64,000 nt of DNA from positions 1,736,001-1,800,000 of the forward strand of contig NZ_CABDUX010000002.1 in NCBI RefSeq assembly GCF_901411515.1. Reading direction: 5' to 3'. Source of the DNA: Raoultibacter phocaeensis. GTDB taxonomy: Bacteria > Actinomycetota > Coriobacteriia > Coriobacteriales > Eggerthellaceae. Both the position numbers and the translations under genes were made by a program. A model generated the notes under the pieces. That model was not told the DNA's origin. It did no database searches and saw only the letters and a list, made by a program, of their open reading frames with translations. Below, piece by piece: positions 54,508-61,570 of the stretch (the first letter of the stretch is position 1; every line of letters begins with the position of its first letter).

Positions 54508-55085
54508 TACGCCTTACCTCCCAACTCGGGAATATAGTATATCTGCGGGTCGGTTCCCAGTTCGGTGAACAGACGCTCGGTCTTCACCGAACCGATGAGC
54601 TTGGAAACCTCGCTCTCGGGATCGTCGAGATCGCCGAAGATACGGGCCTTCTGATGGCAGGTGTCCACGCAGTAGGGTTTCGCGCTCGGATCCATCTGGC
54701 GGCGATCGCGGCAGAACGTGCACTTGCGCACGAATCGGTGCAGACGCGGCTCAAGATGCGAGGCGTCGCGCATGCCGTAGGGGCACGCGTTCACGCACAC
54801 CTTACACGCCATGCATTTCTTCGAATCGATCCAGACGGTGCCGTCCTCGTCTTGCTGGCTCGCACCCGTGGGGCAGCAGGGAACGCACTCGGGGTTCGCG
54901 CAGTGCATGCACAGAAGCGGCGTCCAGTCGCGGTGGACGTTGGGCCAGGTTCCCTGGGTTCCCTCGGTGACAACCGGGTTGTATACGATATCCAACGGAA
55001 GGTCGTTCCATGTACGACAGGCAACCGTGCACGACTGGCAGCCGATGCAGCGACGCTTGTCGATGACCATCACGTACCGTGTCAT
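54507..55085 (-). CDS. DmsB/NrfC-like four-cluster ferredoxin subunit
   Basis: 192 residues with all four [4Fe-4S] cysteine groups: CIGCQSCTVAC (about 14-24), CMHCANPECVPCCP, CMACKVCVNACPYG, and CTFCRDR with CVDTC. It passes electrons between NrfD and the molybdoenzyme. It starts 2 bases after the molybdoenzyme stop. Confidence 0.94.
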   Translation of the reverse strand: MTRYVMVIDKRRCIGCQSCTVACRTWNDLPLDIVYNPVVTEGTQGTWPNVHRDWTPLLCMHCANPECVPCCPTGASQQDEDGTVWIDSKKCMACKVCVNACPYGMRDASHLEPRLHRFVRKCTFCRDRRQMDPSAKPYCVDTCHQKARIFGDLDDPESEVSKLIGSVKTERLFTELGTDPQIYYIPELGGKA

Positions 55086-55087
55086 AT

Positions 55088-58009
55088 CTATTCTCCTTCC
55101 TCGGCCGCTTGGGCACCTTCGGCTGCGGCCTGATCGCTCGGCTCGCTTTCCTCGGCGGGCTGCTCGGCAACGAGCTCGTTATAGCTCATGTCGAAGCATC
55201 TGCCGCTCGCCTCGTCGACGAGGCACGCACGTTCGGCATCGTAGAGCCAACCGTAGTAAGCATCGTGGAACGCGCCGGTTTCCGGATCGATGAGCCACCC
55301 TGAGTTGGGATCGTAGATGTAGACGAACTCGCCGAGCACGGCATGGCCTCGCGCAGGATCCCATGCAAGCTGCTCGGGCACCTCGTAGGGCGCCGCTTCG
55401 GCACCCGGGTAGCAGCGGATACCCGCAACGAAGGGGATCTCTTCGCGGTCCATCGTGTACATCTTGCCGGTCTCATCGTCGACCAGACACTCGTTTGCGG
55501 CATCGTAGCGCCATCCGGTGTAAGCGTCGTGGTAGCCCTTCGTCTTCGGGTTGATGAGCCAGCCCGACTCGTCGAGGCGGAAGTGCGTATCTTTCGTGTA
55601 CAGGTTTCCGCTCTGCCAGACCCATTCGTAACCCTCGGGAACGTCCTCGGGCGGTGCGGGCACCTCAAACGGAATGGGCTCGCGGGCAAGGTGCTGATCG
55701 CTCGGCATAACCGTGACGCCCGGCTCCTTCGACGAACCTGGAATGGAGAACTGGGTGTCGGCGGCTTTGTACTCTTTGTCGAACTCACCGCACTTGTACA
55801 CCTTGCACATGAGGCCGCGGTTCGCCCACGAGCCGCCCATGGGATCGCAATCCCAATCGTCGACCGAGGTGAGCACGTTGACGTTGGACTCGAGGCAGCC
55901 GAACGGGTTGTCCAGGTTGGCGGAGCCGTCACGCTCGGGGAACCACCAGCCGCGCGGCGCGAACACCACGTTGGGAGCCACTTCGGGCTCAACGTTCGCG
56001 CGCATCTTGATGCGTCCGCGACGGGTTTCGATCCAGCACCAGTCGCCGTAGGCGATGTTGAGCTTTTCGGCGAGCTCGGGATTGAGCGAGAAGTACGGAT
56101 CGGGATAGAGGAAGCGGATGCCCTCCATCTGGAAGTGCTCGGAATGGTGGTACGGCATGAAGCCGCCGCCGGTGGTGAGCACGACCGGGTACTCTTCGGC
56201 GATCTCAGGCGTATCGATCTCGTTCTCGATGCAACCGATGTAGGTGGGCATACCCGAGTAACCGAGCTGGCGCAGGATGGAAGAGTTGCACTCGACCTTG
56301 CCCGAAGGCGTCCAGAAGCCGCCGTTCGTGATGAACTTGTTCTGATGTAGCGGCGGATAGTACATGCGGTAGAAGTCAACGAAGTCGTTGTACTTCTCGA
56401 CGCCGGGCAACGCGAGCGGCTCGAGGATGTGCATGTACGCTTCTTCCTCGGTCTCCCACGGCCACATGGCCGGATCCTGGCCGCATGCAAGGCCGAGCTT
56501 GCGCCAGAACGTCATGTCGGTATGGCGGTCGTACTTAGGCTGGATAGCGCGCCTGCCGCCCATGAACGAATCGGTAGCGCCGTAGTGGGTGACGATGGTG
56601 GGACGCTCGAGGGCGCCTGCTGCTGGGAACACGTAATCCGAGAACAGCGCTGCGGGCGTCATCCAGTAATCGACGGTGACCAAGAACTCGCACTGCTTCA
56701 GGGCTTCGAGCGTCATCTTGGCATCGCCGTAGGAGTTGACCGGGTTCGTGGCGTTCACGATGAGTGCACGCACCTTGTACGGATCGCCCGTGATGATAGC
56801 CTTGAACACGCTCGGGCCGTGGGCTTCGCAGAACCATTCGGTCGGAAGCGACTTGCCCCACGTGCGCTTGGCATTATCCGAAATGAGCTGATAGCCGGGC
56901 CACGAGGTGAGCTTGAACTTGTTGGAGCCGATCTGCTTGGACTTCTGCTCCTCGGGTAAGCACTCGTTCGCCTCCATCTCTTCGTCGGTCAAGAAGCCGA
57001 GCGAGGGACCGGGCATGCCGTCGCCGCCGGGAACGTCGAGGTTGCCGCAGACCGCACGAATGAGCGCGATGGCGTGGCTGCCCGTGGTGGAAGCGCGGCC
57101 GATCTGATCCCACGTGCAGCCCCATTGGATGCAGCCGGGACGGTTCATAGCATACATGCGAGCGACTTCGCGGATCTGCTCGGGCTTGAGCCACGTGATG
57201 GGCGCCGCCCACTCGGGCGTGTACTCCTTCACGTGCTCACGCAGCTCGTCGAACCCGTCGCACCAGTCGTTCACGAACTGGTAGTCGTACAGACCTTCGT
57301 AGATGATGGTGTGAAGCATGGCGAGCGCGAGCGCCGCATCGGTGCCGGGACGCAAGGGAACCCAAAGGTCCGCCTTGGAAGCCGTCTCGGAATAGCGCGG
57401 ATCGACGACGATGATCTTGAGGCCGGCTTTCTGAAGATCGGTATAGCCGTCCATGCCGCCGAGCGTTGAAGCACCCGGGTTCATGCCCCAGAGGATGAGG
57501 CACTTGGCTCCGGCCAGATCGGTCTCGAACGGCGACCAGCCCGCAACGCAGGTCTCAGCCATGAACGTCGGGATCCAGCACAGAAGCGCGTTATGGAAGC
57601 CGTTCGGCGTGCCGAACTGGTTGAGGAAACGACGGCGCGCCCAGTCATCGGTACGCGTGGTACCGCCGGCTGAAGCCACTGCCTCCGCCCCGCTCTCGGC
57701 TTTGATCTGGTTGAGCTTCTCGGCAACTTCCTGGATCGCCTGATCGTATGGAATCTGCTCCCACTTGCCCTCGCCCTTCTCGCCCACGCGCTTGAGCGCA
57801 TGGTTGATGCGGGCGGGGTGGTTGACATGCAACAGCGCGCTCGTACCGCGGCAGCACAGACCGCCGTGGTTCGAGTAATCAGGATCGCCTTCGATCTTGA
57901 TCACATCGCCATCCTTGACGTAGGCAAGGACGCCGCAGTTCGCATGGCAGAAATAGCAGAGCGACTTTACCATCTCGACGCCATCGGCATGGATATCGAT
58001 TTCTGTCAT
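55088..58009 (-). CDS. Cytoplasmic molybdopterin oxidoreductase with duplicated C-terminal module
   Basis: 973 residues, about 200 more than its paralogue at 50096. The N-terminal cluster uses CYFCHANC and a Cys in GGLCCRG. Bis-MGD signatures are intact (LILWGMNPGAS, VVDPRYSETASKADLWVPLRPGTD, NATNPVNSYGD, VFPAAGALERPT); the Mo ligand is probably the Cys in ALLCWIP. The catalytic part ends near GWWFPER...NVNVLT. Then come two 40-residue repeats at 816-855 and 904-943 (GWLI-P-T then HDAY-GW-YDA, CLVD, G, M), unusual for this family, and an acidic tail. No Tat signal. It forms an operon with the ferredoxin and NrfD genes. Substrate unknown. Confidence 0.92.
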   Translation of the reverse strand: MTEIDIHADGVEMVKSLCYFCHANCGVLAYVKDGDVIKIEGDPDYSNHGGLCCRGTSALLHVNHPARINHALKRVGEKGEGKWEQIPYDQAIQEVAEKLNQIKAESGAEAVASAGGTTRTDDWARRRFLNQFGTPNGFHNALLCWIPTFMAETCVAGWSPFETDLAGAKCLILWGMNPGASTLGGMDGYTDLQKAGLKIIVVDPRYSETASKADLWVPLRPGTDAALALAMLHTIIYEGLYDYQFVNDWCDGFDELREHVKEYTPEWAAPITWLKPEQIREVARMYAMNRPGCIQWGCTWDQIGRASTTGSHAIALIRAVCGNLDVPGGDGMPGPSLGFLTDEEMEANECLPEEQKSKQIGSNKFKLTSWPGYQLISDNAKRTWGKSLPTEWFCEAHGPSVFKAIITGDPYKVRALIVNATNPVNSYGDAKMTLEALKQCEFLVTVDYWMTPAALFSDYVFPAAGALERPTIVTHYGATDSFMGGRRAIQPKYDRHTDMTFWRKLGLACGQDPAMWPWETEEEAYMHILEPLALPGVEKYNDFVDFYRMYYPPLHQNKFITNGGFWTPSGKVECNSSILRQLGYSGMPTYIGCIENEIDTPEIAEEYPVVLTTGGGFMPYHHSEHFQMEGIRFLYPDPYFSLNPELAEKLNIAYGDWCWIETRRGRIKMRANVEPEVAPNVVFAPRGWWFPERDGSANLDNPFGCLESNVNVLTSVDDWDCDPMGGSWANRGLMCKVYKCGEFDKEYKAADTQFSIPGSSKEPGVTVMPSDQHLAREPIPFEVPAPPEDVPEGYEWVWQSGNLYTKDTHFRLDESGWLINPKTKGYHDAYTGWRYDAANECLVDDETGKMYTMDREEIPFVAGIRCYPGAEAAPYEVPEQLAWDPARGHAVLGEFVYIYDPNSGWLIDPETGAFHDAYYGWLYDAERACLVDEASGRCFDMSYNELVAEQPAEESEPSDQAAAEGAQAAEEGE

Positions 58010-58382
58010 CTACCTTCCCCTCTACTCGTCTTCTCTCACAATGAATGCAATTCTCACATCGGGACTTCCGTGCAATGTGGAAAGAGCAACCTTGAAACGG
58101 ATCGCAAGCAAGTCTACGGGAGCCCCGATGCGCGCACATCACACCGAAAGATTTAATCTTGTGTGCGAGGTAAGCCTATCGGTACTAAATCGGAATCCCC
58201 CGTTTTTCGACTCCGCCGCTGACGGATGAGACCGACCGCTCGCCTGCACAACCTGCGATGGGCGCGCACGCCGTATGCTCGGTCCCTCGGCCGGATTGCC
58301 GGCCGTCCCCCGTCGATCGGACTCGCAAAGCGGTCTCGCCTTCGGTATCCTCCTGACACATTCGCCATTATCCATTATGCGA

Positions 58383-58436
58383 CCAATACTTCTATTGGAC
58401 GGCATCCATTATATAGTAGTACATGACAATTGGGAA
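58383..58436 (-). promoter_or_regulatory. Candidate promoter and operator of the molybdoenzyme operon
   Basis: On the minus strand, TATAAT (58408-58413) is 17 bases from TTCCCA (58431-58436). A perfect dyad CCAATA-CTTC-TATTGG (58383-58398) sits just downstream of the expected start site, as expected for a repressor site. Confidence 0.4.
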
Positions 58437-58440
58437 ACAT

Positions 58441-58470
58441 TTGCACGAATCATCCTGCGACTGGCATAAA
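58441..58470 (+). promoter_or_regulatory. Candidate promoter of the PhnP-like gene
   Basis: TTGCAC (58441-58446) and CATAAA (58465-58470) are 18 bases apart, about 70 bases before the GTG start. A second -10-like TATACT lies at 58501-58506. Confidence 0.3.
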
Positions 58471-58540
58471 CCGTCCGCCTACAGGCCGCACGACAACCTT
58501 TATACTAGTGCATACCGACTGTAAGGAAAGAGAGCGAACC

Positions 58541-59512
58541 GTGAGCGAACAGCGAAACGAAACAGACGCGCCGAGCGGCACTGTCCCCCGAAAGCGCGCT
58601 GCGGCGCGCACCGAGCCCGAAGGTGCGCCCCCCATGTCAGGCGATGCGCCCCGCGAGCTAGACGATGCGCCCCCCGTGCCAAACGATGCGCCCCGCGAGC
58701 CAGAAACCGCACCCGGCAAACGCTCGATGCACACCTTCACCTTCCTCGGTACGGGCGCAGGATGCGGGGTGCCCGCGTTCTTCTGCGAATGTCCTGCATG
58801 CGTCGAAGCGCGCAACGATCCGCGCGCCCGGCGCGGCGACTGCGGCGTCATGATCGAGGGGGCCGAATGCCTCGTAATCGATACGCCGCCCGATATTCGC
58901 CATCAGCTCATCAGGGAGGGCGTACGGACAATCGACAGGCTTTTGTACACGCACGGTCATTTCGACCACCTCGGCGGCCTCGGCGAACTCGAATACATGG
59001 TGCAGCTTGTCACGAAGGCCGAGCTTCCCACCTTCGCGAGCGCCGCCACGTTCGAGGGCGTCGAGCGCGAATTCGGTTACATGACATATTGCCTCGGCAT
59101 GCACGAGCTTGCACCCTTCGAGAGCTTCGAGTTCGACGGTGCCCGCTACACGGCGCTTCCCGTAACGCACGCCCCCGGCACGTTCGGCTATCTCATCGAA
59201 ACGCCGCGCACAAGCCTGTTCTACGCTTCGGATACGGGCAGGCTTCCCGATGAGACCGCCGAGCGCGTGCGCGGCGTCGACGTACTTGCCCTCGATGCGA
59301 CGTTTTGGAAGCGCAACTGGAGCCCCGATGCGCACCACAGCGTTCAAGAGGCGATCGAGGAGGGATTAGAGCTCGGCGCGGGCACGATCTACCTCACCCA
59401 TCTTGCCATGCACTACGACGAGCCGATCACGCTTTGCGAGCTCGAAGCGTACGTCGGACAGTACGACGGACGCGTAAAGGTCGCCCTCGACGGCATGAAA
59501 ATCGCCCTCTGA
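58541..59512 (+). CDS. PhnP-like metallo-beta-lactamase phosphodiesterase
   Basis: 323 residues from the GTG at 58541; an internal ATG at 58727 would remove the N-terminal 62 residues. Those residues are disordered and contain 7-residue repeats (DAPRELD, DAPPVPN, DAPREPE) from a 21-bp tandem repeat. The enzyme core begins MHTFTFLGTGAGCGVPAFFCECPAC, the PhnP-like start with its zinc-binding Cys. The metal motif is HGHFDHLGGL, followed by THAPGTFGYL, YASDTG and LTHLAMHYDE. PhnP hydrolyses cyclic ribosyl phosphates; homologues without phn genes nearby, as here, may act on other cyclic phosphodiesters. Confidence 0.88.
   Translation: MSEQRNETDAPSGTVPRKRAAARTEPEGAPPMSGDAPRELDDAPPVPNDAPREPETAPGKRSMHTFTFLGTGAGCGVPAFFCECPACVEARNDPRARRGDCGVMIEGAECLVIDTPPDIRHQLIREGVRTIDRLLYTHGHFDHLGGLGELEYMVQLVTKAELPTFASAATFEGVEREFGYMTYCLGMHELAPFESFEFDGARYTALPVTHAPGTFGYLIETPRTSLFYASDTGRLPDETAERVRGVDVLALDATFWKRNWSPDAHHSVQEAIEEGLELGAGTIYLTHLAMHYDEPITLCELEAYVGQYDGRVKVALDGMKIAL
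58626..58712. repeat. 21-bp tandem repeat inside the PhnP-like gene
   Basis: Units of 21 bp begin GATGCGCCCC at 58640, 58661 and 58682, with a divergent partial unit before them. They encode DAP-containing heptapeptides. Being a multiple of three, unit number can change without breaking the frame. Confidence 0.65.
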
Positions 59513-59631
59513 GATGCACCGTTAGTTTAGGCGCTATGGGCGGAGATTCGGCTCCTGCCGAACGACGCGAACGCTGCGCCCCGAAAGCGAGCATGCACCT
59601 AGCCTCAATTCCAACGAGGCAGGGCGGGCTC

Positions 59632-59845
59632 GTCGGAAAAAAGCCGTCTCGGTAACGGATTTTTTCGACTTGTGCACGTTCGAGGCCCCGTTAAGCACAC
59701 CTCGCGGCAACAAAACGCCGCTTGCGTGGTTACGTCATTGGGTTTTGCCTGATGATGAGAACGGATATCGCTCCAAAGCCGCACGGCGAAGCCATAAGGC
59801 GTGCACAAGTCGAAAAAATCTGCTGTCGAAGGCGTTTTTCGTGCC
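59632..59845. repeat. Inverted-repeat element, copy B
   Basis: Same structure as 921-1143. The ends hold a perfect 21-bp inverted repeat (59658-59678 against 59800-59820, core GATTTTTTCGACTTGTGCAC). Related outer flanks are GGAAAAAAGCC on the left and GGCGTTTTTCG on the right. The interior has no supported gene and does not match that of copy A. It lies between the PhnP-like gene and the MerR-type promoter at 59943. Confidence 0.65.
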
Positions 59846-59942
59846 GGAATCTAAGCCCTACGCGCGGCAGCCAAGCGCAGGCCCCGATCGCATCGGATAC
59901 GGCGGGACCTGCGCTGCCGGCAAAGTTTTCCCGAAGTTTCTC

Positions 59943-59973
59943 TTGACTTGGAGTTTGCTCCAAGGTCTACCAT
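59943..59973 (+). promoter_or_regulatory. MerR-type promoter/operator of the aldo/keto reductase gene
   Basis: -35 TTGACT (59943-59948) and -10 TACCAT (59968-59973) are separated by 19 bases. The spacer contains a perfect dyad CTTGGAG-TTTG-CTCCAAG (59947-59964). The long spacer plus central dyad is the hallmark of promoters untwisted by MerR-family activators. No merR gene is in the window. Confidence 0.85.
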
Positions 59974-60001
59974 GATGGCGAACCTAAACGAGAGGAGCTC
60001 C

Positions 60002-61126
60002 ATGAGAGAAGAGTTCGAATCCACGCCGAAGTTCGGTTTCGGCTGCATGCGCCTGCCGCTTACCGACCCCGAAGACCAGACGAGCATCGACATCGAGCAG
60101 TTCAAGCAGATGGTCGATACGTTCATCGAGGCGGGCGGCACGTACTTCGACACCGCTTTCGTCTACCACCAGGGTGCATCGGAAACCGCCCTCAAGCAAG
60201 CACTCGTCGAGCGCTACCCGCGCGACGCCTACACCGTCGCCACCAAATGCCTGGCTTGGGCAGCCGAAAGCGAAGAGGAGGCGAAGGGAAACCTCGCCAT
60301 CTCGCTTGAGCGCCTCGGCCTCGACTACGTCGACTTCTACCTCCTGCACAACGTCGGAGGCACCCGCACGGCGAAGTTCGACGAATACGGCATGTGGGAG
60401 TTCGCCCAGGAGAAGAAGCGCGAAGGCCTTATCAAACACGTGGGCTTTTCCATGCACGACGGAGCCGACGCGCTCGACGAGCTGTTAACCGCGCATCCCG
60501 AGATGGAGTTCGTGCAGCTGCAGGTGAACTACCTCGACTGGGACGATCCGGTTGTCGAGGCGAAGCGGTGCATGGAGGTTGCCGAGCGCCACGGCGTGCC
60601 CGTCATCATTATGGAGCCGGTTCGCGGCGGCCGCTTGGCCGACTTACCCGAGCGTGCAGCACGGGTGCTGCACGATGCCGCACCCGACGCGGGACTCGCC
60701 TCGTGGGCGTACCGCTTCTGTTGGCATCTGCAAAACGTCGTGACCGTGCTTGCCGGCATGTCGACGCTTGAGCAGGCGAAGGAGAACGCGGCGAGCTTCA
60801 AGGCCGACAAGCCCTTCACCGCCGAAGAGCAAAAAGCGCTCGATGAGGCCATCGCAGCGCTCAAGAGCGTACCTACCGTGCCGTGCACGAACTGCCGCTA
60901 CTGCGTGAAGGAGTGTCCGCAGAACGTGAAGATCCCCGAGATCCTCGGTCTTGTGAACCTCGAGCTTATGGTGGAGGATCGGGAGTTCGTGAAGGGTTTG
61001 TACTCATGGCAGGCAGCAGGCGGCCGCGCATCGGAGTGCATCGCGTGCGGCGCATGCGAAGACATGTGTCCGCAGAGCATCGACATCATCGACCAGCTCG
61101 CACGTGCTGCCGAACACTACGAATAG
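60002..61126 (+). CDS. Aldo/keto reductase with C-terminal [4Fe-4S] domain
   Basis: 374 residues. ATG 60002 was chosen because GAGGAG precedes it; earlier in-frame starts lie inside the promoter. The barrel has the catalytic tetrad Asp50, Tyr55 (FDTAFVYH), Lys82 (VATKC) and His116 (YLLHNV). The C-terminal part (about 300-374) has CTNCRYCVKECP and CIACGACEDMCP, two [4Fe-4S] clusters. This ferredoxin-tailed subfamily is common in anaerobes; its electron donor and substrate are mostly unknown. MerR-type control suggests response to electrophiles, metals or redox stress. Confidence 0.92.
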   Translation: MREEFESTPKFGFGCMRLPLTDPEDQTSIDIEQFKQMVDTFIEAGGTYFDTAFVYHQGASETALKQALVERYPRDAYTVATKCLAWAAESEEEAKGNLAISLERLGLDYVDFYLLHNVGGTRTAKFDEYGMWEFAQEKKREGLIKHVGFSMHDGADALDELLTAHPEMEFVQLQVNYLDWDDPVVEAKRCMEVAERHGVPVIIMEPVRGGRLADLPERAARVLHDAAPDAGLASWAYRFCWHLQNVVTVLAGMSTLEQAKENAASFKADKPFTAEEQKALDEAIAALKSVPTVPCTNCRYCVKECPQNVKIPEILGLVNLELMVEDREFVKGLYSWQAAGGRASECIACGACEDMCPQSIDIIDQLARAAEHYE

Positions 61127-61143
61127 AAAGCGAAAGCGCACCC

Positions 61144-61175
61144 TCGCGCTTGCACCTCTCTAGCTGCAAGCGCGA
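61144..61175 (+). terminator. Hairpin after the aldo/keto reductase gene
   Basis: TCGCGCTTGCA (61144-61154) pairs perfectly with TGCAAGCGCGA (61165-61175), loop 10, 18 bases after the stop. No T-run follows, so it may be a Rho-assisted or weak terminator. Confidence 0.5.
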
Positions 61176-61248
61176 TAGCGCACACGCACCTGCACCGCCC
61201 TGGCACCGCCCCGGCTGCAAGGTTTTCGACCATAGCACCGCAAGGCTC

Positions 61249-61334
61249 TTGCCAACTACTAGATTATGTCTTATAATTGTCGAGGTCTGAAACACAGCGG
61301 GTTCCGTGAAGGCACACACGGGACCCGCATTTTT
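61249..61334 (+). ncRNA. Candidate small RNA: promoter followed by terminator
   Basis: TTGCCA (61249-61254), a 17-base spacer and a perfect TATAAT (61272-61277) make one of the best promoters in the window. The transcript would start near 61284 and run about 50 bases to an intrinsic terminator: GCGGGTTCCGTG (61297-61308) pairs with CACGGGACCCGC (61317-61328), then ATTTTT. No ORF fits between. It could be a short regulatory RNA or a leader whose terminator controls something I do not recognise downstream. CCCGC (61324-61328) could also pair with GCGGG at 61341-61345. Confidence 0.4.
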
Positions 61335-61494
61335 ACATTTGCGGGCAAGCAACCGCTTTCGCCTATGTTCTCTTGGATACCTCGATGAGAGAACCCAGCA
61401 TGCATGTGTCGTTCTCGGTGCGACTGCGGTACCACCAAAGTCCTTCACGGGCTTTCACAAAGGGCTCCCAGAAGACAGCCATACGGCTAAACGC

Positions 61495-61545
61495 AAAAAG
61501 GCTCCTGCGCCTCGCGGCAATCGAACCGCACGTCGCAGGAGCCTT
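61495..61545 (-). terminator. Terminator of the EF-G-like gene
   Basis: Read on the minus strand, AAGGCTCCTGCG (61534-61545) pairs with CGCAGGAGCC (61500-61509) and TTTTT follows. It begins 26 bases after the EF-G-like stop. Confidence 0.8.
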
Positions 61546-61570
61546 GCATACGAAAAGCCTAGTGAACCTC

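Larger units (their letters stand above)
58010..58540. other. Divergent regulatory region between the molybdoenzyme operon and the PhnP-like gene
   Basis: 531 bases without a gene. It contains a candidate minus-strand promoter with a dyad (58383-58436) and a candidate plus-strand promoter (58441-58470). The molybdoenzyme mRNA would have a leader of nearly 400 bases, which I could not fold into any known riboswitch. Confidence 0.45.

Noticed and set aside
50096-58009. Selenocysteine at the Mo-ligand position of the two molybdoenzymes
   Set aside because: Both frames read through without an in-frame TGA, and the likely ligand is encoded as Cys.
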